NCBI GenBank assembly: GCA_003149565.1
Contig: QCWH01000021.1
Span: 1-59,356, forward strand
DNA length: 59,356 nucleotides
From: Marivita sp. XM-24bin2
GTDB lineage: Bacteria > Pseudomonadota > Alphaproteobacteria > Rhodobacterales > Rhodobacteraceae
Direction: 5' to 3'
Of this stretch, positions 22,575 to 31,765 are shown in pieces; the first letter of the stretch is position 1, and the number at the start of each line of letters is the position of its first letter. The notes under the pieces were generated by a model. That model had not been told where the DNA came from. It saw nothing but the letters and a program-made list of their open reading frames with translations, and searched no databases. Both the position numbers and the translations under genes were made by a program.

Positions 22575-22594
22575 GAACCTGACAGGAGAACTAG

Positions 22595-22741
22595 ATGTCA
22601 AAGAGCATCAAGCTTCTTGCCGCAGTCGGTCTTTTTGCAGTTTTGTCCGCGTGCGGACAAAAGCAGGCCGAAGAAGAGTTTGTGGTTATCGACCCTGAGC
22701 CGATCAGTCACGAACCTGCGTACACAGGCAAGTACAAGTAA
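22595..22741 (+). CDS. Small lipoprotein, 48 aa
   Basis: A short gene behind ACAGGAGAA. MSKSIKLLAAVGLFAVLSAC is a complete lipoprotein signal with lipobox LSAC (Cys at residue 20). The 28-residue mature part is acidic then basic (GQKQAEEEFVVIDPEP, ending YTGKYK). A strong terminator follows at once. Its role is unknown. Small lipoproteins of this kind are common beside pcc genes in Rhodobacterales. Confidence 0.8.
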   Translation: MSKSIKLLAAVGLFAVLSACGQKQAEEEFVVIDPEPISHEPAYTGKYK

Positions 22742-22745
22742 ACTG

Positions 22746-22779
22746 AAAAGGGGGCGGGCAGAGGCGTCCGCCCCCTTTT
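22746..22779 (+). terminator. Intrinsic terminator after small lipoprotein
   Basis: A 12-bp stem AAAAGGGGGCGG (22746-22757) with CCGCCCCCTTTT (22768-22779) and a 10-base loop, four bases after the stop codon. Confidence 0.85.
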
Positions 22780-22804
22780 CGGCGATGCGTCACGGGGGTG
22801 CCCC

Positions 22805-23164
22805 ATGCTGAAGCATCGCGGCTTTCCCGGGCGTCTTCCGGGCACTGATTTCCAGTTCACCATCCGTCGACCGAATCCCAAAGGGGTGACGCCGTTGATC
22901 CGGCGCGAACGGTATCGCGACCGCAAAGCGGTGGATCGCAAGGCAGACACCGTGTTCATGGCGGCGCTGTGGGCGCATTTCGGCACCGAGCCGTTCGAGC
23001 GGGGCAATCTGGATGCCGGGCGTCTGAGCTGGCTCTTTGGGCGCGAAGTGCTGCCCTATGACGATCCGTTCGATCCCACGAGCTATGAGTCGCTCTTGAT
23101 TATTGACGAGACCGCGGCACGTGCGGCTTTCCCGGATGCGTTTGACGATGAGGGATGGGCGTGA
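22805..23164 (+). CDS. Hypothetical protein, 119 aa
   Basis: An unrecognised cytoplasmic protein. The N-terminal half is strongly basic (IRRERYRDRKAVDRKAD), while the C-terminal half is acidic with DDPFDPTSYESLL and DAFDDEGWA. No membrane segment or known motif. It starts 25 bases after the preceding terminator. Codon use is like that of its neighbours and favours a real gene. It lies within the pccB-pccA interval. Confidence 0.65.
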   Translation: MLKHRGFPGRLPGTDFQFTIRRPNPKGVTPLIRRERYRDRKAVDRKADTVFMAALWAHFGTEPFERGNLDAGRLSWLFGREVLPYDDPFDPTSYESLLIIDETAARAAFPDAFDDEGWA

Positions 23165-23501
23165 TGCCGCTTACGTCAGGGCAATATGCGCGGGAAAAAG
23201 CCGATGTCTTGAGTTGTATCAATCTTGCGATTGACGCGTTAAGCGGTTGTGGCAGTGTGGGTGTGTTCCTAGTGAAATGGCGTTGGCAGATTGCGCCAGT
23301 TGTTCACTGTTACCCTTCCCCTGTCGGGCGTATTGGCCATACCCCATGCCAAGCGCCCGACTTTTTACTCTCGAAATCGGAAGATTACAAATGCGGGCAA
23401 GGTTCAGCCCAAAACCCTGAGTCTTGCGCGACAGGCTGGAACCCGAGCGCGCTTCTTGCTGTTAGTCTCAATGAAGCACTCACACGTAAAGGAGCAGACA
23501 C
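23165..23501 (+). other. 337-base gene-free gap with FNR-like palindrome and strong hairpin
   Basis: No ORF with support. It holds TTGA-N6-TCAA (23209-23222), a small stem TGGCG/CGCCA (23278-23298), and an extended hairpin followed by TTTTT (23323-23366). The rest (23367-23501) is the leader of the next gene, with AAAGGAG before its ATG. It may encode a small RNA. Confidence 0.5.
23323..23366 (+). terminator. Strong intrinsic terminator in gene-free gap
   Basis: GTCGGGCG (23323-23330) pairs with CGCCCGAC (23354-23361). An inner stem TTGGC/GCCAA (23333-23352) extends it, and TTTTT follows. The nearest upstream ORF ends about 160 bases before it. Confidence 0.75.
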
Positions 23502-23717
23502 ATGGCACAGCACGTCTTCACACCCACCCGCATTCTGGCGATCTGCGCGCTCTTCGGGCTTTCGGCCTGCGGCGACACGCTGGGCGAACAAGCATTGCTT
23601 GGCGGCGCAGCAGGGGCCGGGACGGCGGTTGCGACCGGCGGTGATCCGGCAACCGGCGCTGTTGTCGGTGGCGCGGCCAATGTCGGCTATTGCCAGACCT
23701 ATCCGGAACGCTGCTGA
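23502..23717 (+). CDS. Small glycine-rich lipoprotein, 71 aa
   Basis: A lipoprotein signal with lipobox LSAC at about residues 20-23 (ALFGLSACGDTLGEQ). The mature part is Gly/Ala-rich (LLGGAAGAGTAVATGGDPATG), resembling glycine-zipper segments of small outer-membrane lipoproteins, and ends with two Cys. AAAGGAG precedes the ATG. Function unknown. A terminator follows, so pccA starts a new transcript or depends on read-through. Confidence 0.8.
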   Translation: MAQHVFTPTRILAICALFGLSACGDTLGEQALLGGAAGAGTAVATGGDPATGAVVGGAANVGYCQTYPERC

Positions 23718-23751
23718 CCGCTCAGCGCGACCCAACCACCTACAGATTTCG

Positions 23752-23785
23752 ACCGTTCGGGCCGCGCGTCCGGGCGGTCTTTTTT
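23752..23785 (+). terminator. Intrinsic terminator before pccA
   Basis: GACCG (23752-23756) pairs with CGGTC (23775-23779), with additional inner CGG/CCG pairing, followed by TTTTTT. It lies 34 bases after the small lipoprotein stop and 58 before pccA. Confidence 0.75.
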
Positions 23786-23843
23786 ATGCCATCGCTGCGG
23801 GCTCGCTCCCCGGCCAAGAAAAGACTGACGGAAAGGGACAGAC

Positions 23844-25847
23844 ATGTTCGACAAGATCCTGATTGCCAACCGAGGCGAGATCGCCTGCCGGGTGATCAAG
23901 AGCGCCCGCAAGATGGGCATCAAAACGGTGGCCATCTATTCGGATGCCGACAAACACGCGCTACATGTCGAGATGGCGGACGAAGCCGTGCATATCGGCC
24001 CGCCGCCTGCCAACCAGTCTTACATCGTCATCGACAAGGTGATGGAGGCGATCAAGCAGACTGGCGCGCAGGCGGTTCATCCAGGCTACGGCTTCCTGTC
24101 CGAAAATCCGAAATTTGCCGAAGCGCTTGAGGCGGCTGGCGTGGCGTTTGTCGGCCCACCGGTCAAGGCGATTGAAGCGATGGGCGACAAGATCACCTCG
24201 AAGAAGATTGCCCAAGAGGCCAACGTATCGACCGTGCCGGGCTATATGGGCCTGATCGAGAACGCAGACGAGGCGGTGAAGATCTCGAACGAGATCGGCT
24301 ATCCGGTGATGATCAAGGCCTCTGCCGGCGGTGGCGGCAAGGGCATGCGGATCGCCTGGAACGACGAGGAGGCGCGCGAGGGCTTTCAGTCGTCCAAGAA
24401 CGAGGCGGCCAGCAGTTTCGGCGATGACCGCATCTTCATCGAGAAATTCGTCACCCAACCGCGCCACATCGAGATCCAGGTGCTCTGTGATGCGCATGGC
24501 AACGGGATTTACCTGAACGAACGCGAATGCTCGATCCAGCGCCGCAACCAGAAGGTGGTGGAAGAAGCGCCATCGCCGTTCCTGGACGAAGAAACGCGCA
24601 AGGCGATGGGCGAGCAATCTGTCGCTCTGGCCAAGGCCGTTGGATACACAAGCGCCGGTACGGTCGAATTCATCGTCGATGGCGACAAGAACTTCTACTT
24701 TCTCGAGATGAACACCCGTCTGCAGGTGGAACATCCGGTCACGGAACTGATCACCGGTGTCGATCTGGTTGAACAGATGATCCGTGTCGCCAATGGCGAA
24801 CCGTTGTCGATCACACAGGACGACGTCAAGATCAACGGCTGGGCCATCGAGAACCGTCTTTATGCCGAAGACCCGTATCGCGGGTTCCTGCCATCGATTG
24901 GCCGCCTGACCCGCTACCGTCCGCCCGCCGAAGGTGCGCTGGGAGCCGGGCTTGTGCGTAACGACACGGGCGTGTTCGAAGGCGGTGAGATCAGCATGTA
25001 TTACGATCCGATGATCGCCAAGCTGTGCACATGGGCGCCGACCCGCGATGAGGCCATTGAGGTGATGCGCCACGCGCTTGACAGTTTCGAGGTTGAAGGC
25101 ATCGGTCACAACCTTCCGTTCCTGTCGGCAGTGATGGATCATCCGAAATTCATTTCTGGCGACATGACCACCGCATTTATCGCCGAGGAATACCCGGACG
25201 GATTCGAGGGTGTGACGCTGGGCGATGATGCTTTGCGTGGCATCGCGGCGGCCTGTGCGGCCATGAACCGGGTTGCCGAAATCCGGCGTGCACGTATTTC
25301 GGGGACGCTCGACAATCACGAGCGCCATGTTGGCGAAGAGTGGAACGTTGCACTGCAGGGGCAGGACTTCGATGTGCGTATTGCTGCCGATCATGATGGT
25401 TCGACCGTGCGCTTTGCGGATGATGGCTCTGAAGTGCGTGTCAGCGGTGATTGGACCCCCGGCGATCAACTTGCTCGCATGACGGTCAATGGCGACCCGC
25501 TGGTGATGAAGGTTGGCAAGGTATCGGGCGGGTTCCGAATCCGGTCGCGCGGAGCCGAGCTTAAAGTTCACGTGCGCACGCCGCGTCAGGCCGAGCTGGC
25601 GCGCAAGATGCCGGAAAAAGTTCCGCCGGACACCTCCAAGATGCTGCTCTGCCCGATGCCGGGTCTGATCGTGAAGATCGACGTGGAAGAGGGTCAGGAG
25701 GTCCAGGAGGGGCAGGCATTGTGCACCGTCGAGGCGATGAAAATGGAAAACATCCTGCGCGCGGAGCGCAAGGGGGTGGTCTCCAAAATCAATGCTGCCG
25801 CGGGTGACAGCCTTGCCGTGGACGATGTGATCATGGAGTTCGAATAG
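23844..25847 (+). CDS. pccA: Propionyl-CoA carboxylase alpha subunit (biotin carboxylase plus biotin carrier)
   Basis: A 667-aa subunit. An N-terminal biotin carboxylase domain of about 450 residues opens with MFDKILIANRGEIACRVI, followed by the ATP-grasp loop KASAGGGGKGMRIAW and the catalytic EMNTRLQVEHPVTE. The C-terminal biotin carrier has the biotinylated Lys 633 in EAMKMEN. It carboxylates biotin with bicarbonate and ATP and hands CO2 to PccB. The product, methylmalonyl-CoA, is the substrate of the mutase 0.8 kb downstream after epimerisation. No half-site array like that before pccB was seen here. Confidence 0.95.
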   Translation: MFDKILIANRGEIACRVIKSARKMGIKTVAIYSDADKHALHVEMADEAVHIGPPPANQSYIVIDKVMEAIKQTGAQAVHPGYGFLSENPKFAEALEAAGVAFVGPPVKAIEAMGDKITSKKIAQEANVSTVPGYMGLIENADEAVKISNEIGYPVMIKASAGGGGKGMRIAWNDEEAREGFQSSKNEAASSFGDDRIFIEKFVTQPRHIEIQVLCDAHGNGIYLNERECSIQRRNQKVVEEAPSPFLDEETRKAMGEQSVALAKAVGYTSAGTVEFIVDGDKNFYFLEMNTRLQVEHPVTELITGVDLVEQMIRVANGEPLSITQDDVKINGWAIENRLYAEDPYRGFLPSIGRLTRYRPPAEGALGAGLVRNDTGVFEGGEISMYYDPMIAKLCTWAPTRDEAIEVMRHALDSFEVEGIGHNLPFLSAVMDHPKFISGDMTTAFIAEEYPDGFEGVTLGDDALRGIAAACAAMNRVAEIRRARISGTLDNHERHVGEEWNVALQGQDFDVRIAADHDGSTVRFADDGSEVRVSGDWTPGDQLARMTVNGDPLVMKVGKVSGGFRIRSRGAELKVHVRTPRQAELARKMPEKVPPDTSKMLLCPMPGLIVKIDVEEGQEVQEGQALCTVEAMKMENILRAERKGVVSKINAAAGDSLAVDDVIMEFE

Positions 25848-25970
25848 TCTCGTGCTCCGGTCCCGCTACGTTTTCTCAGGCGCGACGGCCACGGTGGGAT
25901 ATCGCCCCGTGGTACGTCTATCTGTGCCGAAGCGGGGCCATCAGTATATGAGTTTGAGCGAACCCCGATT

Positions 25971-26447
25971 TTACGAGCCCGATGCGCGCCGGTCGCGGAT
26001 TTCCTGCTGCCGGATGGGCATTTTGTCGATAGAACGGGACAGTTCCCGCACACTCCAGGGCAGAGGTTTGCGGAATTTGATTTGCCCGTCTTTGCCGATC
26101 AGCGCGAGCATAAAGCTGCGGGGGCGCAGTTTGGTTCGCACGTCGGTCTGTGCGGCTGGGTCAGTGTCGGTGATGACAACGATATCCCGTTCCGCCAGTT
26201 CATCAAGCTCGCGCATCAGATATTGCATCTGTTGGATGAAGAGCGGGTCCGCAGGGGCGTTGGCAAATATGATCAGCGGGCGGGCGACCCATAAAAATTC
26301 GTCGAGATCGACGTCCTTGGCGTCGAGAATGGGCACAAGGCTCACCTCTTCGTCTGCTGCAGGCTCAAGTGAGGTATCGGCGGCGTGGCTGGCAACAGGC
26401 AGTGCCAGAGCCGCGAACGCCAGTATGAAGGGCCGGAGTATATTCAT
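25971..26447 (-). CDS. Exported DUF4174-type protein
   Basis: A 158-aa protein from MNILRPFILAFAALALPVAS, a signal peptide cleaved near SHA-ADT. The mature part looks thioredoxin-like without active Cys: RPLIIFANAPADPLFIQQM, DIVVITDTDP, and MLALIGKDGQIKFRKPLPW, the usual DUF4174 pattern. An ATG four codons upstream (26459) is an alternative start. It lies on the opposite strand between pccA and the mutase, an arrangement that suggests conservation of the locus rather than a known joint function. Confidence 0.75.
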   Translation of the reverse strand: MNILRPFILAFAALALPVASHAADTSLEPAADEEVSLVPILDAKDVDLDEFLWVARPLIIFANAPADPLFIQQMQYLMRELDELAERDIVVITDTDPAAQTDVRTKLRPRSFMLALIGKDGQIKFRKPLPWSVRELSRSIDKMPIRQQEIRDRRASGS

Positions 26448-26651
26448 ACCCCAAGACATAGTGCGTTACGGGACCAATGCGAAGGGCCGCGCTGCGCGGC
26501 GGGAACAAAATTTCGGCATCGCCAATGGAGCCAGAGAACAGGTCACATGATGCCGTAGGGCAGACGCAGAGACCGAGCGAAACCCACCGGACGCCACAAG
26601 GTGCCAATTGCACACGGGCGGCGGTCACGACGACAAGAGGAAGACGGAACG

Positions 26652-28781
26652 ATGACAGCCAAAACAGACACATGGCGCAGCCTTGCGGAAAAGGAACTTC
26701 GCGGCAAACCGCTTGAGGCGCTGACATGGAAGACACTCGAAGGCATCGAGGTTCAGCCGCTCTATACCGAAGACGACATCAAGGACCTGCCGCATTTGGG
26801 CAGCATCCCCGGTGAGGCGCCATTTACACGCGGTGTGAAGGCCACGATGTATGCGGGGCGTCCCTGGACAATCCGGCAATATGCAGGCTTCTCGACTGCC
26901 GAGGAATCAAACGCGTTTTACCGCAAGAACCTTGCCGCCGGTCAGCAGGGCGTGTCGGTGGCCTTCGATCTGGCCACGCACCGCGGGTATGACAGCGACC
27001 ACGAGCGTGTGGTCGGCGATGTCGGCAAGGCCGGTGTGGCCATCGACAGCGTCGAGGACATGAAGATCCTCTTCGACGGCATCCCGCTCGATCAGGTGTC
27101 GGTGTCGATGACGATGAACGGTGCGGTCATTCCGATCCTCGCCAATTTCATCGTCGCGGGTGAAGAGCAGGGGCATGACCGCGCGGTGCTTTCGGGGACG
27201 ATCCAGAACGACATCCTCAAGGAGTTCATGGTCCGCAACACCTATGTCTACCCGCCCGAGCCGTCGATGCGGATCATCGCAGATATCATCGAATATACCT
27301 CGAACGAGATGCCGCGTTTCAACTCGATCTCGATTTCCGGCTACCACATGCAGGAGGCGGGCGCGAACCTTGTTCAGGAGCTGGCCTACACGCTGGCCGA
27401 CGGCAAGGAATACGTCCAGACCGCGATGGCCCGCGGCATGGATGTGGACAAATTCGCGGGGCGACTGAGCTTCTTCTTCGCCATCGGAAAGAACTTCTTT
27501 ATGGAAGCGGCCAAGCTGCGCGCGGCGCGAATGCTGTGGCACCGGATCATGACCGATCTGGGCGCCAAGAACGACCGCTCCAAGATGCTGCGCACCCATT
27601 GCCAGACCTCTGGCGTGTCGCTGGCCGAGCAGGACCCCTATAACAATGTGATCCGTACCGCCTACGAGGCGATGAGTGCGGTTCTGGGCGGCACCCAGTC
27701 GCTGCACACCAACGCTCTGGACGAGGCGATTGCGCTGCCGACGGAATTCTCGGCCCGCATCGCGCGGAATACGCAGTTGATCTTGCAGGAAGAGACCGGT
27801 GTCACCAAGGTCGTCGATCCGTTGGCGGGCTCTTACTACGTCGAGAAGCTGACCCATGACCTGGCCGAAGCGGCCTGGAAGCTGATCGAAGAGGTCGACG
27901 AGATGGGTGGCATGACCAAGGCCGTGGCCTCGGGCATGCCGAAGCTGCGGATCGAGGAAACTGCGGCGCAGCGGCAGGCGGATATCGACCGGGGCACCGA
28001 CGTGATCGTTGGCGTGAACAAGTACCGTCTCGAAAAGGAAGACGATCTCGACATCCTCGACGTCGACAACGTCAAAGTGCGTCAAAGCCAGATCGACCGG
28101 TTGAAACGCATCCGGGGCAGCCGCGACCAGGCTGCTTGCGACGCGGCTCTGGCCGAACTTGAGAAACGCGCTGCCGAGGGCGGCAATCTTTTGGAAGCGG
28201 CGGTGGAGGCCTCCCGTGCCCGCGCCACGGTAGGAGAGATCAGCATGGCGATGGAAAAAGTGTTCGGCCGACACCGGGCCGAGGTGAAAACATTGGCCGG
28301 CGTCTATGGCGCAGCCTATGAGGGAGACGAAGGCTTTGCCGCCATCCAGCGCTCGGTCGAGGCGTTCGCCGAAGACGAGGGCCGCCGACCACGGATGCTG
28401 GTCGTCAAGATGGGGCAGGACGGGCACGACCGCGGGGCGAAGGTGATCGCAACCGCCTTTGCCGATATCGGCTTTGATGTGGATGTGGGACCGCTCTTTC
28501 AGACACCAGCCGAGGCGGCGCAGGATGCCATCGACAACGATGTGCATGTGATTGGTATTTCTTCGCAGGCGGCTGGGCACAAGACGTTGGCGCCGCAACT
28601 GGTGCAGGAGCTGAAGGCGCAGGGCGCTGGGGACATTCTGGTGATCTGCGGCGGGGTGATCCCGCAGCAGGACTACAAGTTCCTCTATGATGCCGGGGTC
28701 AAGGCGATCTTCGGTCCGGGCACCAACATTCCGGAGGCGGCGCAGGACATCCTGCGGCTCATCCGTGAGGCGCGCGGGTAA
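26652..28781 (+). CDS. scpA: Methylmalonyl-CoA mutase
   Basis: A 709-aa adenosylcobalamin-dependent mutase that turns (R)-methylmalonyl-CoA into succinyl-CoA. The N-terminal TIM-barrel catalytic domain includes [20 protein letters not shown] and [16 protein letters not shown]. The C-terminal B12 domain has the base-off motif DGHDRG (590-595, His 592), then [11 protein letters not shown] and [12 protein letters not shown]. The start was set at ATG 26652 behind GAGGAAG; the frame is open further upstream but that part is not protein-like. With pccA and pccB this completes the route from propionyl-CoA to succinyl-CoA, apart from the epimerase. Confidence 0.95.
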   Translation: MTAKTDTWRSLAEKELRGKPLEALTWKTLEGIEVQPLYTEDDIKDLPHLGSIPGEAPFTRGVKATMYAGRPWTIRQYAGFSTAEESNAFYRKNLAAGQQGVSVAFDLATHRGYDSDHERVVGDVGKAGVAIDSVEDMKILFDGIPLDQVSVSMTMNGAVIPILANFIVAGEEQGHDRAVLSGTIQNDILKEFMVRNTYVYPPEPSMRIIADIIEYTSNEMPRFNSISISGYHMQEAGANLVQELAYTLADGKEYVQTAMARGMDVDKFAGRLSFFFAIGKNFFMEAAKLRAARMLWHRIMTDLGAKNDRSKMLRTHCQTSGVSLAEQDPYNNVIRTAYEAMSAVLGGTQSLHTNALDEAIALPTEFSARIARNTQLILQEETGVTKVVDPLAGSYYVEKLTHDLAEAAWKLIEEVDEMGGMTKAVASGMPKLRIEETAAQRQADIDRGTDVIVGVNKYRLEKEDDLDILDVDNVKVRQSQIDRLKRIRGSRDQAACDAALAELEKRAAEGGNLLEAAVEASRARATVGEISMAMEKVFGRHRAEVKTLAGVYGAAYEGDEGFAAIQRSVEAFAEDEGRRPRMLVVKMGQDGHDRGAKVIATAFADIGFDVDVGPLFQTPAEAAQDAIDNDVHVIGISSQAAGHKTLAPQLVQELKAQGAGDILVICGGVIPQQDYKFLYDAGVKAIFGPGTNIPEAAQDILRLIREARG

Positions 28782-28792
28782 CCAAAAAGCGG

Positions 28793-28835
28793 GCGGGCGC
28801 GTCGACGCGTCCGCTGTTTTCCGTTGACGGAAAAC
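28793..28835. terminator. Double palindrome after methylmalonyl-CoA mutase
   Basis: A stem centred on GCGTCGACGC (28793-28814, one G-T wobble) stands next to a perfect palindrome centred on CCGTTGACGG (28816-28835). Same paired layout as at 17483-17524 and 47471-47509. Confidence 0.65.
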
Positions 28836-28858
28836 CCGCCGCGTGTGTGAATGTCGAT

Positions 28859-29476
28859 ATGAAATTCGAACTGGATCACATCGCGGTTGCCGGGGAAACG
28901 CTGGAAGAGGCGGTGCGCCACAGCGAGGAAGCGCTGGGTGTACCGCTCTCCGCAGGTGGCCAGCATTCGCATTATGCCACCCATAACCGACTTCTGGGAT
29001 TGGAGAATGACCTCTATTTCGAGGCCATCGCCCCCGACCCCTCGCAACCCAAACCAGACTATCCGCGCTGGTTCGGGCTGGATGATTTCGACGGTCCGGC
29101 GCAACTCGACAAATGGATTCTGCGTTGTGACGATATCAACGCCGCGCAGCGGATGTTTCCCGAGGCAGGCGAGCCGGTACAGTTGTCGCGTGGTGATCTG
29201 AGCTGGACCATGCTGGTGCCCCCCGATGGCCGATTGCCCTTTGGCGGGCAGTTCCCGGCGATCATTCAATGGCATACCGAGACGCCGCCGGGTGTGAGCC
29301 TGCCAAGTGCCGGGTTGCGACTTGAAGCGCTGACCATCTGCGGGCCGGATGTAAAAGACCTGCAGGACCGTCTAGCGCCGGTTTTTGACAATGACCGGGT
29401 GCTGTTCCAGAAAATGGCGGATCGGATGATGCAAGCAGTGTTCCTGACCGCAGGTGGTCGGCGCGTCCTTACATGA
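28859..29476 (+). CDS. VOC-family (glyoxalase-like) protein
   Basis: A 205-aa protein starting MKFELDHIAVAGETLEEAV, the typical beginning of a glyoxalase-like VOC domain. Possible metal ligands are His 7 and the His residues in GGQHSHYATHNRLLGLEND. A GTG at 28847 could add four residues. The substrate is unknown. It lies beside the mutase, but its length and sequence differ from the usual methylmalonyl-CoA epimerase (about 135 aa). Its stop overlaps the next ATG as ATGA. Confidence 0.75.
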   Translation: MKFELDHIAVAGETLEEAVRHSEEALGVPLSAGGQHSHYATHNRLLGLENDLYFEAIAPDPSQPKPDYPRWFGLDDFDGPAQLDKWILRCDDINAAQRMFPEAGEPVQLSRGDLSWTMLVPPDGRLPFGGQFPAIIQWHTETPPGVSLPSAGLRLEALTICGPDVKDLQDRLAPVFDNDRVLFQKMADRMMQAVFLTAGGRRVLT

Positions 29477-29952
29477 TCATCCGTCCGGCGCGCGCCGAGG
29501 ATGCCGAGGCGTTGACCGCTATCCTGAACGACGTGATCGACAATACCACGATCACGTTCACCTCGAAACGCAAGACAGTCGAAGATGTCCAGAGCGACAT
29601 TGCCGCCAAGGGTGCCGCTTTTCTCGTGGTTGAGATCGACGGCGTCGCTGCAGGCTATGCCAGCTATTTTCCGTTCCGAAATGGTCCAGGCTATGCGCGC
29701 ACCAAAGAGCATTCCATCGCTCTCGCGCAGCATGCGCGCGGCAAGGGGGCAGGTCGCGCGCTCATGCAGGTGCTGGAGGAGGTTGCGCGGGCGGACGGGG
29801 TGCATTCGCTTTGGGCGGGCATCAGCGCCGAAAACATGGCGGGCCGCTACTTCCATGCAACGCTCGGATTCACCGAGATCGCCACTCTGCCCGAGGTGGG
29901 ATTCAAGTTTGACCGCTGGATCGACCTTGTGCTGATGCAGAAAATGCTGTGA
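29473..29952 (+). CDS. GNAT N-acetyltransferase, phosphinothricin-acetyltransferase-like
   Basis: A 159-aa acetyltransferase. It starts MIIRPARAEDAEALTAILND, keeps the PAT-type NTTITFTSKRKTVEDV, and has the acetyl-CoA binding loop ARGKGAGRALMQ and the C-terminal HATLGFTEIATLPEVGFKF. It likely acetylates amino groups of small amino acids or analogues such as methionine derivatives. The gene overlaps the VOC gene by four bases, so the two are probably co-translated. Confidence 0.85.
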   Translation: MIIRPARAEDAEALTAILNDVIDNTTITFTSKRKTVEDVQSDIAAKGAAFLVVEIDGVAAGYASYFPFRNGPGYARTKEHSIALAQHARGKGAGRALMQVLEEVARADGVHSLWAGISAENMAGRYFHATLGFTEIATLPEVGFKFDRWIDLVLMQKML

Positions 29953-29994
29953 TGCCGCACTGACAAAATTGGCACTTTCGCTTAAACTGTTCAC

Positions 29995-30678
29995 ATGTCG
30001 ATCTGGTCGCGCATTGCGGATGCTGTCTCGGCCCTCGCCTCGGGCGAAGGGCTCTCTGAGGTGTTTGAACGCCTGCGCACGCCGCCGGAAAAGACCGTGG
30101 CCTTTACCATCGCTGTGATCGCGTTGTCGGCCAAGATGGCAAAGGCAGACGGCCTTGTGACCCGCGACGAGGTGATGGCGTTTCGCGAAGTGTTTCACAT
30201 CCCGCGCGAAGACGAGGCGGGGGCGGCGCGGGTGTTCAACCTCGCGCGTCAGGACGTGGCGGGCTACGAGGAATACGCCAAGCGCATCCGTGCGATGTTT
30301 GGTCAGGATCGTGGTACGCTGTGCGATCTGATGGAGGGGCTGTTTCACATCGCGATGGCCGATGGCACCTATCATCCCGGCGAAGACGCGTTCCTGTTGC
30401 GCGTGGCCGAAATTTTCGAATTGCCTGACGGATCGTTCCGCCGTTTGAAATCGCGCTTCGTGCCTGATGCCGAGCCTGATCCTTATGACGTTCTGGGTGT
30501 TGATCCCGATATGCCGCTGGATCAGATCCGCGCGACCTGGCGGCAGCTTGTGCGCGACAGCCACCCGGACCGGATGATTGCTCGTGGCGTTCCGGAAGAG
30601 GCCGTGCGGCTGTCAGAAAGACGTCTGATCGACATCAACCGCGCCTGGGACGAGATCGCGGCGCGCGAACACGCCTGA
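29995..30678 (+). CDS. TerB-DnaJ protein (DjlA-like co-chaperone)
   Basis: A 227-aa protein with an N-terminal helical TerB-like domain (about residues 30-145, AKMAKADGLVTRDEVMAFRE and MADGTYHPGEDAFLL) and a C-terminal J domain (about 160-225) holding the HPD motif in RDSHPDRM. The J domain would stimulate DnaK. No membrane segment is present, unlike enteric DjlA. It follows the acetyltransferase by 42 bases. Confidence 0.88.
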   Translation: MSIWSRIADAVSALASGEGLSEVFERLRTPPEKTVAFTIAVIALSAKMAKADGLVTRDEVMAFREVFHIPREDEAGAARVFNLARQDVAGYEEYAKRIRAMFGQDRGTLCDLMEGLFHIAMADGTYHPGEDAFLLRVAEIFELPDGSFRRLKSRFVPDAEPDPYDVLGVDPDMPLDQIRATWRQLVRDSHPDRMIARGVPEEAVRLSERRLIDINRAWDEIAAREHA

Positions 30679-30697
30679 TGCGGTCGAGTGAGCCTGA

Positions 30698-31729
30698 ATG
30701 AGATTGGCCACTTACAATGTCGAATGGTTCGACGCGCTGTTTGACGATACCGGTCATCTGATTGCGGACGGATCCTGGTCGGCGCGCCATGACGTCACCA
30801 AGGCGATGCAGACCGAAGCGCTGGGGATCGTCTTCACGGCGATTGATGCGGATGTGATCATGGTGATCGAAGCGCCGGATACAAGCCGCAAGCGGGATAC
30901 CGTGCGCGCGCTTGAGGGGTTTGCCGAAGCGTTTGACCTGCGGGCGCGCAAGGCCGTCATGGGGTTCAGCAACGACACGCAGCAGGAAATCGCATTGATG
31001 TATGACCCGGACATTGTGACGGCGCATCACGACCCACGGGGGCAGGCTCCGGTGCCGGGCGCACCGCAGGTGGCAGGCGCACCGCGCTTTGACGGAACTT
31101 TTCGCATTGATCTCGATATTGACGCGACCGAAGACAAGGTGGTGTTCTCCAAACCTCCGCTTGAGGTGTCGCTCAAGGTCAGGGAAAGCGGGCAGGTGAT
31201 CCGGCTGCTCGGGGCGCATCTCAAATCCAAAGCGCCACACGGCGCGACCAATCGCGACGAAGTCATGCGCCTGTCGATCACCAATCGGCGCAAGCAATTG
31301 GCACAGGCGATCTGGTTGCGGGCGCGGGTGGCAGAACATCTTGATGCAGGTGACCCGCTGATCGTGATGGGTGACTTGAATGACGGTCCCGGGTTGGACG
31401 AGTACGAGAACCTGTTTGGCCGCAGTTCGGTCGAGATCATTCTCGGGGAGGGAGATCGCGAATTATTTGACCCGCATGCGTGTGAAGCCCTGTTGCGTCG
31501 GATCGGCCCACAACCCAGTACGGCCCGCTTTTACATCTCGCAGGACGAGCGTTATCTTCAGGCGCTTCTGGATTATATCATGGTTTCGACCGAACTACGC
31601 CCAAAAGCGCGGCGCTGGCGCATTTGGCACCCGTTCGATGACCCGGCGTGTTGGAAAACGCCCGAACTGCGCGAAGCCCTTTTGGTGGCCTCTGATCACT
31701 TCCCGGTGACTCTGGATATCGACCTCTAG
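30698..31729 (+). CDS. Endonuclease/exonuclease/phosphatase-family hydrolase
   Basis: A 343-aa cytoplasmic protein of the EEP fold, starting MRLATYNVEWFDALFDD with the first metal-side Asn. Later motifs are the Glu-bearing VIMVIEAPD, LGAHLKSKAPHG, VMGDLNDGPG, and ASDHFPVTLDI, which closes the fold with its catalytic Asp-His. It could act on nucleic acids, phospholipids or sugar phosphates; the sequence does not tell. It starts 19 bases after the DnaJ-like gene. Confidence 0.82.
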   Translation: MRLATYNVEWFDALFDDTGHLIADGSWSARHDVTKAMQTEALGIVFTAIDADVIMVIEAPDTSRKRDTVRALEGFAEAFDLRARKAVMGFSNDTQQEIALMYDPDIVTAHHDPRGQAPVPGAPQVAGAPRFDGTFRIDLDIDATEDKVVFSKPPLEVSLKVRESGQVIRLLGAHLKSKAPHGATNRDEVMRLSITNRRKQLAQAIWLRARVAEHLDAGDPLIVMGDLNDGPGLDEYENLFGRSSVEIILGEGDRELFDPHACEALLRRIGPQPSTARFYISQDERYLQALLDYIMVSTELRPKARRWRIWHPFDDPACWKTPELREALLVASDHFPVTLDIDL

Positions 31730-31765
31730 GTGAAATCTTGGATCGCAGTGCCTATATCATGTCCC

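Noticed and set aside
26460-26651. Possible cobalamin riboswitch upstream of methylmalonyl-CoA mutase
   Set aside because: The gap has some GC-rich stems but no B12-box-like sequence (GCCACTG) in the right place on the plus strand.
28859-29476. VOC protein as the missing methylmalonyl-CoA epimerase
   Set aside because: The epimerase is a VOC protein and the gene is next to the mutase, but this one is about 70 residues longer and its sequence looks like the general glyoxalase-like domain.
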